Source of the DNA: Apostichopus japonicus
Lineage: Eukaryota > Echinodermata > Holothuroidea > Aspidochirotida > Stichopodidae
Assembly: GCF_037975245.1 (NCBI RefSeq)
Contig: NC_092561.1
Location: 3,579,001 to 3,643,000 of the forward strand
Reading direction: 5' to 3'
Length of the DNA stretch: 64,000 bases
Part shown: positions 13,701 through 28,718 of the stretch, in pieces
How the letters are laid out: each line of letters starts with the position of its first letter
Position numbering within the stretch: the first letter of the stretch is position 1
Notes under the pieces: generated by a model
What the model saw: the letters and a program-made list of their open reading frames with translations, nothing else
Database searches by the model: none
What the model was told of the DNA's origin: nothing
Position numbers and translations under genes: made by a program

Positions 13701-16700
13701 TATATTAACCTTACTTCACCTTTAACAAGTCAAGTAAGTTAATTCTATGAAACAAATTATCCAAGGAATGATGCTAAAGGTAACAATTCACTTTTAGAAG
13801 GTTATGACCATAGAAAAAAATTAATACTATGCTCATCTAGTAAAGTATGACCATAAAAAACTAATACTATATTAATCAAGTAAAATATGACCATGAAAAA
13901 CTAATACTATATTAATCAAGTAAAATATGACCATAAGAAACTAATACTATATTAATCTAGTAAAGTATGACCATAAGAAACTAATACTATATTCATCTAG
14001 TAAAATACGACCATAACAAACTAACTGTGTTCATCTAGTAAAATATGACCATAAGAAACTAATACTAGATTCATCTAGTAAAATATGACCATAAGAAACT
14101 AATACTATATAAATCTACTAAAATATGACCATAAGAAACTAATACTATGTTCATCTAGTAAAATACGACAATATCAAACCAATACTATGTTCATCTAGTA
14201 AAACATGACTATAACAAATTAATACTATGTTCATCTAGTAAAATACGACCATAAAAAATTAATACTATGTTCATCTAGTAAAACATGACTATAACAAACT
14301 AATACTATATTCATCTAGTAAAGTATGACCATAAAAAACTAATACTGTGTTCATCTTGTAAAATACGACAATATCAAACTAATAATATGTTCATCTAGTA
14401 AAGTATGACCATAACAAACTAATAGTGTGTTCATCTAGTAAAATATGACCATAACAAACTAATAATATGTTCATCTATTAAAATATGAAAATAACAAATT
14501 AATGCTATGTTCATCTAGTAAAATATGACCATGAAAAACTAATACTATATTCATCTAGTAAATTATGATCGTAACAAATTAATACTCTGTTCATCTAGTA
14601 AAACAGGACCATAACAAACTAACACTATTTTCATCTAGTAAAACAAGATCATAACAAACTAAAACCATGGTCAGTCATTTCATTTCATCTATTCAAAAAC
14701 CATGAAAAGTTCTTCAAATTTGCAAAACAAGCATCTAACACTAATGTATGATCTAGAACACCTTTGGACCATTGACTGGTTGAAGACTTATTTTAACAGT
14801 AATTATCATGGCTTTTGAATAAATGATATGAGATGACATTACATTACAAACATTCAATACTCTGGAAAATCAGGTGGTACTTATAGATAAATGGCCCAAA
14901 GCTTGAAAAGTTTAAAACATTTCTGAACGAACAAAGATATGAACGGTTAAAATGGGGGAGATAGTGACCTTGCCAGTGAACTTTTTTCTCCTTATTACTT
15001 TCAGATCAATAGTCAGAATATCAAGAATATAAAAAAAAAACTGATATTAAAAGTTTACATCATTTTCAAAGGCTAATTTGACTTTGAACTCTTGTCTGGC
15101 CGAAACCACTTCGCCATCTTGTCTGGTGAAGTAGAGGAGGATGGTGGCACTTGGTGCCATTTTCTGTGTCACTGGAACAGGGATCGATACACTCCCGAGA
15201 ATAGCGTCTGGAAAAGGTTCCAGGTTCGGAGGATCTGGATAACGTATGAAAAAACATGAACCTTAAATTGAATGATCATATGAAGTAATAAAAGATTAAG
15301 TACACACATTAAAGGCCAAGTGCTCACTAAAATGACGCGCGAAGTTCGGGATGTATGCTCTTCAAAATGGCCACTAAAAGTGTCACACAGGGTTAAAACA
15401 AATTGTGATACATTTTGAGCAGTTTTCTGATATTTCTAGTGGCATAAATAATTTTGTGACAGCCCTTGTAGTCATATGGTGACATATACTAGGCAATATT
15501 ACTTGATTTATTGTTATAACAATTATCAAATACATAACCAAATCTACACTACCTGTAGATGCAACCTGTTTACAGAACAAACAAGATGCCTGTAGTTATT
15601 ATAAACAGTCTTTCGTTGATGCAGAAACAGAGAATAAACCAAAAGTATACAAGTTAACAGCGACCTCTTTGCAGTATCATTGCTGTGACTAATGGAAAGA
15701 AAATTCCATGCAATTATAGCTAGTTATATGCAGTTAATTACTTTTATTTCTTATTTACAAATTATGCAATAACACACTAATTAACTTTGTAGAATATCGA
15801 GCGATATACAAAGCTACGATTACTTTTTAAGAAAAGTGACCAAAAAGTACCATTTTTAGATAGATTCCCAAGACACTATGCCAAAGGTCTCTTTAATGCA
15901 ACATTATTGCCACGCCAACCATAGCAACCACTCACGGACAAAATATTTTGCAAAATAAGGACGAACAGCCAAAAACTGACACAATCATTACTGTATAATA
16001 AATGTCAAGCTGCAAGAGCAAGTAAAATCAAACCTGTTGTCAGCCTTTGCAAATATTGTCTGCTTTCAGTAGGGTCTCCTCTACCATCAAGCGCTACGTG
16101 ACGTGAAATAACTGATGTCCGCCCGGACATACCGGATGACCAAGTCTGAGTACCGGACGTAACAAGATTCCGGTTTGCGGATACCTTTTGGTGAAAATAA
16201 TTAGTATGCATTGTTAGGTAAGCCCTGGATAAAAATGATCCCTGTTTAATATTTATTACGGCCATCATCTTCAAAACAACAATTTGTGTAACCTTAACGA
16301 CTTCTATGATTTCTTTATGTAAGCTTCTTATGTAAGTCTTTTTGCTGATTCTTTTGTATTTTGTGTTACGGTATTGTAAATAAATACAGTGGAAAAAAAA
16401 AAAAAAAAAACATCTTCAAAAATGAAAGAGATAAATAAATGTCAGCTCACTGCTGGCTACTGTCAAACTTCAAGACTAACTCAAGATAGTATCCGATGGA
16501 TGTCATAGCTAGTCCATTGCATAGAACAATATACAGTTTACAAAATACCCCATATCATAGCCGATGCAGTAACTGGGAATTTTCACACAATAACCTATAG
16601 AATAGCCCATGTGTAGCCAGAACAATAATTGATAAATGTTCACACAACACACCAAACATAGCCACACACATAACTGATATAACTGACACAATACCCCATA

Positions 16701-19700
16701 AAATAGCCAACACAATAACAAAAGAGCTTACACAATACCCCATAGAACAGCCCATATATAGCCAACACAATAACATAAATAAAGGAGCTTACACAACACA
16801 CCATAGAATAGCCCATATATAGCCAAACACAAAACTGATATAGCTCACACAATACCCCATAGAATAGCCAACACAATAACAAAAGAGCTTACACAATACC
16901 CCATAGAGCAGCCCATATATAGCCAATACAATAACATAAATAAAGGAGCTAACACAAGACCCCATAGAATAGCCTACACATAGCCAACACCATAACTGAT
17001 ACAGCTCGCACAATACCCCATAGAATAGCTTAGTCATAGTCAACACAATAACAAAGAGCTGAACTCACACAACAACTCATACCACACAGCCCATACCTAG
17101 CCAACAATAACGGATAGAGCTTACACACAAAACCATGGAAGGGTTTGACCTTGCAAAACACTTACAATATAGCTAAACTCCAGAATGGTATCAGCATCAG
17201 ATTCTGGAATAGTGAACTCAACCTCAACATCAAGATTCTCATCCACAGGGTAAACAGAGGTCAAAGGTCTTATAGCAAGGAAACTGCCACTGGGCGAATA
17301 CCAGGCATCAATATATTTGCTGGAGCGGACAGGTAGAATCTGAGAATCTGGATGACGATAAGTGACCTGCCGAACAGTGAATAAACAAATATTAAATTCA
17401 AAAGGAAAGGATCAAACACAGTTGGTATTTAAGAGTATAAACCAAACTGGACAGCTATATTCCTCCCGATTAAATGCAAAGAGGTCATAGGTCATCTCTT
17501 CAACAGCTGTGACAGTCTGGGTCTTCCAGCTACACCTAATTTTGTTCAATATGCAATAATCTTCTGACTTAAACGCCGTATCCTGTAAAAATAACAGTCT
17601 TTGGCCTAGAGTCTTGGTCAGGACGTCCCTAAACTGTGCTGCTCTATCATGGCTATTTATATATCTATACTTACATAAGTAAATGCAGTAATAGACTAAT
17701 GCAGATTTTTTGTACTACTACCAGGGAGCATAAGATTATCTTTGCCCTAGCTACAAACCTCACTTCTGTGGTAATATTATATGCATTGTTAAAATCTTTG
17801 CCCTAGCTACAATCCCAACTTCTGTAGTAATATTATACGCATTGTTAAAATCTTTGCCCTAGCTACAAACCCAACTTCTGTAGTAATATTATACGCATTG
17901 TTAAAATCTTTGCCCTAGCTACAAACCCAACTTCTGTAGTAATATTATACGCATTGTTAAAATCTTTGCCCTAGCTACAAACCTCACTTCTGTAGTAATA
18001 TTATACGCATTGTTAAAATCTTTGCCCTAGCTACAAACCCAACTTCTGTAGTAATATTATACGCATTGTTAAAATCTTTGCCCTAGCTACAAACCCAACT
18101 TCTGTAGTAATATTATACGCATTGTTAAAATCTTTGCCCTAGCTACAAACCCAACTTCTGTAGTAATATTATACGCATTGTTAAAATCTTTGCCCTAGCT
18201 ACAAACCCAACTTCTGTAGTAATATTATACGCATTGTTAAAATCTTTGCCCTAGCTACAAACCCAACTTCTGTAGTAATATTATATGCATTGTTAAAATC
18301 TTTGCCCTAGCTACAAACCCAACTTCTGTAGTAATATTATACGCATTGTTAAAATCTTTGCCCTAGCTACAAACCCAACTTCTGTAGTAATATTATACGC
18401 ATTGTTAAAATCTTTGCCCTAGCTACAAACCCAACTTCTGTAGTAATATTATATGCATTGTTAAAATCTTTGCCCTAGCTACAAACCCAACTTCTGTAGT
18501 AATATTATACGCATTGTTAAAATCTTTGCCCTAGCTACAAACCCAACTTCTGTAGTAATATTATACGCATTGTTAAAATCTTTGCCCTAGCTACAAACCC
18601 AACTTCTATGGTAATATTATACGCAATGTTAAACTACTACCAGGGTCGTACAAGACCATCCATGCCCTAGCTACAAACCGAACTTCTGTAGTAATATTAT
18701 ACGCATTGTTAAACTACTACCAGGGTCGTACAAGACCATCCATGCCCTAGCTACAAACCTAACTTCTGTAGTAATATTATACGCATTGTTAAACTACTAC
18801 CAGGGTCGTACAAGACCATCCATGCCCTAGCTACAAACCCAACTTCTGTGGTAATATTATACGCATATTCTTGGTCTTACCTCCAGTTTCAATTCTGTTA
18901 TATATGGGTCAAATGGTGCTCTAAACTCTGCATTTACTCTTCCGTCTTGATCAGTGGTGTAGGTCTCTTCAAAGCTGAAGTCACCCATTCCTTTTGTTTT
19001 CATAGCTGTCACAGTCAGAGATACAAAACTGGCTGGTCGACTATTTGGTAATTTGGCCAAAATCTGTCAAACAGGAAAATGTCAACATATGACATTTAGG
19101 TTAACTTTTTAATTGATGTGTCTTATTATGTCAAACCACAAACAATGTAGACATCATTTTTTCTGAGTGAAATCATGGTTGACAAGTAACTACAGAGGAA
19201 TTTTTCAAGCATAATACCTTTGAGTTATGCTATGCAGTTTATGTTATTTTAAGTTAATGCTATTTTATATTTATGCTATTTTATGCTTATGCTATTTTAT
19301 GTTTATCTATTCAGCTCAGACGTACACATACCTACAGTACACATATCTACTCTCTCTAAGGGATCCAAGTGATGTTAGTATAAGCTATCAACAATCCCAC
19401 TGATGATATTTAACCATTAGCAATCCCACTGATGTTACTAAACCATTAGCAATCCCAGTAATATTATTAAACCATTAGCGATCCCACTGATGTTTCTTAA
19501 CTACTAGCAATCCCACTAATGTTATTAAACCATTAGCAATCCCACTGATGTTACTAAAACATTAGCAATGCCACTAATGTTATTAAAACATTAGAAATCC
19601 CACTGATGTTATTAAACCATTAGCAATCCCACTGATGTTACTAAACCATTAGCAATCCCACTAATGTTGTTAAACAATTAGCGATCCCACTGATGTTACT

Positions 19701-22700
19701 AAAAAACATTAGTATACCCCACTGATGTTACTAAACCATTAGCAATCCCACTAATGTTATTAAACCATTAGCAATCCCACTGATGTTACTAAAACATTAG
19801 CAATGCCACTAATGTTATTAAAACATTAGAAATCCCACTGATGTTATTAAACCATTAGCAATCCCACTGATGTTACTAAACCATTAGCAATCCCACTAAT
19901 GTTGTTAAACAATTAGCGATCCCACTGATGTTACTAAAAAACTTTAGTATACCCCACTGATGTTACTAAACCATTAGCAATCCCACTAATGTTATTAAAC
20001 CATTAGCAATCCCACTGATGTTACTAAACCATTAGCAATCCCACTAATGTTATTAAACCATTAGCAATCCCACTGATGTTACTAAAACATTAGCAATCCC
20101 ACTGATGATATTCAAACATTAGCAATCCCACTGATGTTATTAAATCATTAGCAATCCCACTGATGTTACTAAACCATTAGCAATCCCACTAATGTTGTTA
20201 AACAATTAGTGATCCCACTGATGTTACTAAAAAACATTAGTATACCCCACTGATGTTACTAAACCATTAGCAATGATTCCAGTGATGTTATTAAACCATT
20301 AGCAATCCCACTGATGTTACTAAACCATTAGCAATCCCACTAATGTTGTTAAACAATTAGCGATCCCACTGATGCTACTAAACCATTAGCAATCTCATTG
20401 ATGTTATTAAAGCATTAGCAATCCCACTGATGTTCCTAACCACTGACATGTTTGTGAACTTTCAAAAACAATTTTCATGTAACTTACTTGAAATCTGTAA
20501 GGTAAACCTGGTTTGAACCCATTACGACCGACAGTGTCAAGGGTCAAAGGTATCTTTGTTATTTCTGTTGATCCATGAGTCTCTGTTCTGGCGATGCCTA
20601 TGCAAAATAATCAATATGCCATGTAAAGAAATGTTTAAATAGTTAAAACAAAAGTTGTGTGAAGTGAAAATCTTTATTTCATAATATAAATACCGTTTGT
20701 TGATCTATGTCAAGTAGTTTTCCTATTAGAGGTGTCATAGTCTTGACCTAATACATAGATAGACCTAAATACATTGATTAGACCTCACACATAGATTACA
20801 CCTAAATACATAGATTATACCTAAATACATAGATTACACCTTAATACATAGATTAATACGTATATATTAGACCTAAACACATAGATTAGACATAAATACA
20901 TAGATTAGATATAAATAAATTGATTAGACCTAAAGACATAGATATTGTACCTAATTTCATGATGACCAGCATTAAATATCATTGCTTCATGGAACAATTT
21001 TTCTCTTTTTTTCTTGTTCTTCTTTTTCTCTTAGCAAACCAGAAACATAAAAAGTAACATCAGTAAAAGTTAATACTGATTCAGGCATCTAAACTCTGTT
21101 TCTTGCTAAATAAAATTAATGAATTCATTGTTTTATTCAATTATATTTTTTAATCTAGTTGGGTCTTGTATAGGAGACAAAACTTGATTTTATGTTTTTA
21201 AAGTATTATGACAGTCGTAACTTGAGTACATATGGCATCTAGATTGTTTTCATATAAAAAAATTAAGGAAGTCATTGTGCATATTCTAACATTGCTTTAT
21301 ATTTTATTTAAGTTTGTATTTTTATTTTTAATAACACATCAATTGCCCTGTAGTTGGTCTTAATTTATTACATGATGAACATACCAGTCACAAGCTCCGT
21401 GAACTCAACATCCAATATAAGATACCTGCTCTGGATAGAATTAACGCTCCCGAGATTTCTCAGAGGAAAATCGAAAGTATGACAACCATCGTCCCCAGTA
21501 TCCTGATCAAAAACAGACAAATGCGATAATCAATATTACTGTCAGAATTTGTATTGTAAAATGTCAAAGATGTTTCAGATTAGTCTACAAACACTACATT
21601 CAAGTTTCTGGAGGAAGTGGGGCTGGGGGGGGGGATTGGGAAGGGGGTTTTGGACTGGTGTTCAAAGGACCACATCAACATTTGTTAATACACAACTTCA
21701 TACTTTGCTTAATTGAAACACCAGGATTAAGCTCCATGGAATTTTCTGGGGGTGGGGGAGGGGGGGCTTTGGTAAAACCTCTTTGGAGGGAAGGATTAGG
21801 ATGTTTACAGCCCATATCCAAATGAAATACAAATACTTTAAAAGTAAATGCAAGCTCAGAGCTTTGTATTTATTATGATGAAGTAAGTTTATATGATTTT
21901 GAGGTCTCTTTTTCAGCGGAAGTCTTTACCTCTACAGAGAGCGCTTGTGGGATTCCTGTCCTTTCCAATGATGCATTTACAGCAATAGAACCTCTAACCG
22001 GCTGGCCATAGGTATACCTTTGAAAATTTGAAACAAAGAATAATAAACAACATCCCCAATCGTGGAAAGCATAATACACTTTTTTAATTTATGTCAGGAC
22101 AGTCAGGTATCCAATCTCTGTCTTGTGTTAATTAAAATGATAAGAAAGCAGACAGATAATTTCCCTCAAAGAGAAAACAGTACCAGACAAGAATGTCAAT
22201 TTGAAATAAAAGGAAAAGCTTGGACATGGATAGTCATCCTAATGTCGACATAATTATTTCACATTTTGAGAAGATAAACTCATACTGTAACCAAATCTGA
22301 GCTTTAACATAAAGCTCTGCTAAATAATAAACATTTGAATAAAGCCAGGTAACTGTAAGATCTTCAAACTTCATCATGCATGTTGAAATAAGTCAAATTA
22401 TTGATAGAAATGATGCATTTATTTTTGCTCATGAAATTTGTTTTCCTTTTTGGCAGTCCTGAGTCTCACTTCTCTCTGTCATAATTTGCTTCCGAGAGTT
22501 AAATGAAATCTCAAATCTGAAATCTCAGAGGAAATATCTGCTTTTTCTGTGGAGACTATTTGGTGGATTGGCCTAACTAGGTAACAAATAGGGAACATGG
22601 ACGAGCATGCTGAACACTGTAGAACTTCTTAATCCTCCTCTCAACCACATCATACAAAATTATTACAGGAAGTGGTGCATTGTGGGAAGACTGGAATGTT

Positions 22701-25700
22701 TACATTGTGGTAATGAATTTATGCATTCATAATTAAACATAAAAAGCACAATTTGACAGTCTCATACAACTACAACTCATGCAAATTTATTGCTAATCTA
22801 ATTCAGTTTTTTTTTATTCATTTTCTTTCTGCTTCAAATTGGCAGTGATCTAAAATGTGTTCTGCGACATCTGACAGTCAATAGGGAGGAATTTCATGGG
22901 TACTTACAATCCGCAGACAGAAAATTCTACTGTTTCATCGAGAGCAAAAATATAGGAAGGAGGGGTAATGAGGACATCAAATTTGGGCAAAACTAGTGAA
23001 AAGAAAGAAACGAAAGAGAACAACGTTAATTAAAACAGTTAAAAGAAACAGGAAAAAAGACCAAGAAGTATAAAAGAAAAAACCTTTATCAATGATAAAT
23101 AAAAAAAACAAATACTACCTAAAAATACTATTATGTTAATCTTAATAAGGAATAAAAATATATTATATTTGAAAAAATTCCCAGTCAGTTTTTTGTTATT
23201 CATCTACTTACATAATTAGTCTTAATTCAGAATGCAAAACCAGAACAGGTGGTCAACTAATTATAGTCCAAACATTACTTGTAAGCTGTGGGGATATGCA
23301 AAGGTACTTCTCCATTAGGAAACTATTTCTGCAATGTATATTAAAACTTAGATAGTTAACTTTGTTTAATGTAGTGACCTTAGCTTTCTTTAACCAATAC
23401 AAATTATTTTCTGATGATAAACTGTTACACCTCTGCAACTATTTCTAGGTGATTCTGTTTATAATAATAATGAGAATAATAATCAGGCAGATATGTTTAT
23501 GATGCTTAAGCAACCATGAATGTGGGAGAAGCCTGTAAGAGCTAATAGATTAAAACTGTCACATCAGGTGGCTTCCAATTCAACAATTTAAATCAAATAA
23601 TGGAATCTTTTCAATTTTGAAAGTCATTTCAGATTGCTCTTGGATGAAACACCCACCTTACTATGACAATGCCGGGTATCGAACCCCAAACCTCCCGATT
23701 GCTAAGCCTCATTGCTTCAAATGCCACGGCATTTATCCAGCACTTGGCCACAACACCAATAATAACCTTAACTTAGTGAATATTAATTAGTTAATGATGA
23801 AACAAGGAATGGAAGTACTCTGAGAAAGTTACCATATTCATCAATTTCAAATGTCTGTGTTGTTCTCCTTCCATCAAGAATGACATGTATGGTCCAATTT
23901 CCTAGCACCGGTTCTCCTGATAATTGCATTGCTAAGTCCACCATTCCTTCCATTGTTACTACATTTCTCCATTGTCTCACTCGGATATTGTCTGGTGAGG
24001 TGATGTAAATTTCGTTGTACTGGAAAAGAAGTCGACCAGTTATGAATATAATTGTGTTCCGTGATCATATTACAAATATTATGCGAATCAAATTTAGTGC
24101 ATTAGCCAACTAGGCTTGTCTGCAGATCATTTAATGATTTACAAAACAAGGAATAATCTAATTAGCATCACAAATTTTTGTAGCAGATTTTGAAAGCTCT
24201 GAGTTTTGTTGCCTATGAAATACTCTGGTTCTTGTGTGCAAAAACTGCTATACATCTTCACACTTGTAAAGTATTCTGCATATTTTGTATAGCATTTTGC
24301 AAAGCGATACTACATTTAATTATTCCCCGCAAAATATGAAGAATTTTCAAGGATGTGCACAAACAGTGAAGTGATATACGTGTATCATACTAAGTGAATG
24401 GGCACTGATTTATCCTTCTTATAATGGTATATCCAGGAAACTGCATGAAACTGAGGCCATATCAGTCACACCAATCACAAATGGAATATTTCATCTCATG
24501 TAAGGGTTATGTTACTGAATGAATAGAAAGCAACAAATAGCTGGTAATCAAGCAGATATGTAACTCTGAATTTATAATAATAATAATAATGGGCATTAAT
24601 AATGCGCCGGTACCCGTTAAAAGAGACGCTCATGGCGCAGTACGGTGCGACAGCAAAAAAACAGAAATGTAATTATTGAATGAATCATAAATCAAATGAC
24701 TTACTGGTTCAGTGTATGGTTTCATGGACGGGTATGTAAGACTTAGGACCCGAATACGTACTGTAGAAGAAGAAAGGAACAAAAGATTGATGTACCAATA
24801 ACCTATACAAAATAACAGAGCTGAATGTATGAAAGATGGTAGACAATTAATTTACTGCTAGTTGATGTGAGATTACCATTTCATAAAGCTGTCAGGATGT
24901 TTAAGAATGCAGGTCAAATATTAAGTTTATATCAAATGACATGATTCCAAGGCTAATGAAGCACTTGAAGTTAACAAATCAATTAGCATCACATTTTTTA
25001 TTATTTCCACTTATCCATGAAAACTAAATTTACTGGCTGGAAAATCAACATCTTGTTTGCATATTTTTTTTGAACATCACAATAATAAATGAAGTAATTC
25101 TAATGTGTGAACAACCATTGCCACCAAATGTTGCAAAATATATTATGGCAAAATTATTACTGTAATTAGCTTGAAATATTTTGCAATTGTTAGAATGGTA
25201 TAGACCAGCCTTGGTCTATCTAGCAGTGGTAAGCTAACTCAATATAGGGCCTATATCTAGCTCTTTGCCAAAACAGTATACATGGAACATCGCATTTTTT
25301 GGGCTACCTGTACAGGCAGTTAAAATGTAAGAGCTAGGTTAAATGTGTCAAACACTTAGGTTTTGTGAATCATGATGAGCATATGGCTTAAAGGTTAGTT
25401 AGTGTACGCTTATTAAGTTATAGTTATAAGCTCATTATATAATTTACAATTGGCATTATAACGTAGGCCTAGAGCAAGACTTTTCAATCAATTTACCATT
25501 ACGAAACTTGACTTGAGCCAATGGAAAGTGAGGCAACATGCTTATACTTTACAATACATTCACTCGAGTCGAGCAATTACGCCAGCTTGGCCAGGCTAGG
25601 TTCATAGGATAACGATATGCGACCTGGCACAGCCTAGGCGATGCTGATCACTGGGTAGTGGGCTATCGCCGAGCAGTAAAAACCGCTCGAGCCGTTCAGA

Positions 25701-28620
25701 AATGACATAATAAGACCCTGCCACTATGTTTCCGAAGTTCAACTGTACTATAAAATGTTCACTTATGGTTGAACGGTTTTGTGTAGCCATCAAGCAGTTA
25801 CAGCGTACGTGTATATTAATTCCGTATGTGTTTGTGTGCCGTACTTTTTGACCCTTAACCCCGCGTTTTGACTTAGGCACGTGGCAACGCCAGGATATCA
25901 TTTTGGATATCGAATGGCTGACACTAAAGAAATGTATGGCATGAATTGGAAAACTACCCACCTTACGACTCCCAACATTATCATAATTCTTCCCATAATG
26001 CTTCAGAATCTCCCTGTTTCACCCACGAATTTCTAAAAAGGCCTTATTATAATCACCTGGTTTTTATACCTACATTAAGTTACTTTGTCATCTTTAAAAA
26101 TCAAGCCATAAAGCAACAACGATTATAACTAAAAACATCCCAGAACTGTCACTTCAAGTATGCCAATTTGGATTATTGTACCAAACATACTAATAACCGT
26201 TCAGGCGGATGCAAATTTTCTTTAACTGACACCAGAACTAACTTGATTTCATGTTTTATATACTGATTACTGGTTATAAAGAATGGTAGCCTACGCAGTG
26301 CACTGTTACATACATTATTTTGAAAGCTCTATTAATATCAAACGATTGTAGGCTAAGTGACACTTCAGTATGGAATCAAAACTGATGATTACCATGATAA
26401 AATTGATCAAACTTTTCAAAGCAGTTTTTGTATTCCAAGAGGGTAAGAGATTAGACCATGGAGAATATAACTTTGAACTGATGGACTGGTTGCACACATA
26501 AAACCAACGATCCTGTGGTCAGTTTGGAGGCAATTTCTATAGAACACTTTCGTGACATTGATGTGAGAATTGATGTCACAGTGTGTGCCATAAGGTAACT
26601 TGAAACAAACAAGTGTGATATCCGAAATGTGCATCGGCCGCAAGAGGTATTCTATATAGTTGTTTCTAACTTTATTTATTTGTTATCCCTTTATTAGATA
26701 GGGTTCCGCATATTGGCTCCAATTATAACATTATACATTTTGAACGAAAAAAATAAAACGAAGTTGAGAGTGTGCTTCTATGACGTCACATCCGGTTTTG
26801 CTTCATGATGACTTTCCTTACAAAACGTTCAGGCGCGTAGCCAGGAATTTGCCAAGGGAGGGGCGAAACTGTAGATTCGGCATTGCAAACTATCTAAGCG
26901 TAGCGCCACCATGTTGGCGCGAAGCGTACAAGAAAATTTTGGCTGAAAATGCCTCCCAGGTCACTGGAAAAGGCACTTCCCAGGCCTTGTAAGTTGCATT
27001 TTAGCATTTTCTCTTTTGAAAATACTAGCGATATCATAAAAACATTAAACAATTTTTTTTAAAATATGCTCAAGGGGGGGAGGCTGCCCCCTTCCCCCCC
27101 CCCCTTGGCTACGCGCCTGAAAACGTTTCAACTAAATATTGCGATCTTGCAGACGGTATTTAGGAACTATAATTTGACCAGGATACTTAGAATGATGTTC
27201 TTCCTCCATCATTCCATCAGGAAAAACTAGAATTTTCAAACTGAGGATTGAGACGTACTGCATGTGGAAACGGGTGTAGGATTGTTAACTTTGGCGTTCC
27301 ATACGGGCAGCGGCGATTGAAACACTTGTCAGTTGTTAACATATGTTGTTATTTACTAGGATTTCAGCAGGGAGTTCCCTGATTTCCGCTCGTTACCTGT
27401 TTGAGCAGCTTTATAGATCGGCTTGTCGGTTTGTATGTGTGTCTCAATGACAGGTAAAGTCATTTGAATACTGGCTTCTTTCGTTTCACTGAACGATTCC
27501 CCGGCGTCTGTTGTTCCTTCCACCAAAGCCCGTAAGTTGAGGCGAGTAAAGGCCTTCATCGGTGGAACCTAGAAAAACAGATCGTAAAATAAGTTGACCA
27601 CCGAGGCTATAGAAATGTTTACATAGTGTAAACACGGAGTTTCCATAACAACCCGACCCCTAGTGTAACCTTTCAATCGAATCAAATTTCCCTTTCACCC
27701 ACGAAGTGTTTATGGAATAACTCCATAAACTAACCCGTCTCGTTCGGTGACATAGCATGACATAGCTACAAATTATAAATATGTCATAAAACATTTATGG
27801 TTTTGAAGCATTTGTAATTTACAGTTGCGAATTTACAAACACATCTACTCGGGCGCCAGTTTCTCTTAGGTCCATAACTGAATTGAAACCATTTAACTAT
27901 CTAATCTCACGTTTCTTGTTATCACAGAAAACGTTCTCACCTATGGCGTGCGTTAAGTAAGGGAAGCGAGTGGCCGTGCCAAGCCCCTCCCCCTGTCCAC
28001 CACCTCCGCCCTTAAGGGAGGGGGGGGGCGTGCGATGTTTTTTCTTCAAAATTCAAATGTAGCAAAACCTTGCGCTTATAGACCTAATTGTAGACCTACT
28101 TTACATTCTAATTATATCGCGGAAAGAACCATTTCACGTATCATTTTTTTTTGGGGGGGGGGGGTGGCGCAGAGTTCCTCTCCTCTACATGGGAGTCGCA
28201 TTCAGCAACCCCACAGCCATAACCCTCTTTCCTCGATATAGTTTTCATCTGCCTTCAACACGTCCATAAACGAAATGTCCCTAACAAAACTAGTGGCGGT
28301 AAAGTCGGACCTTCCCCTCCCCCCCCCCTCGCCTCCCCAAATCCCCCTGCTATCCCAAATTTCGTGCACGTCACTGTTTCACATACAAGGTTAGAGGGGA
28401 CTATTTGCACACCATTAGTTTACCGACAACTAATTATAATTAAAAGAATATTCCAGAGTTTCTTGGACTAAGACATACCGAGACTAATGTCCTGCCTTGA
28501 ATTCGTTATTATTGAAGAATGGTATTAAGCACAAAATTAAGTTTAATATGCAGACTTTTTAAAACTTATTGCATTATATTTGAGAAATTACGCCCTTTAA
28601 TAATCGGTGTCCATTTTCAT

Positions 28621-28718
<98 letters not shown>

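Noticed and set aside
17400-17580. Open frame [14 protein letters not shown] with an AG acceptor near exon 11
   Set aside because: It runs into a stop without a fitting donor, and exon 10 joins exon 11 directly in phase with a family match.
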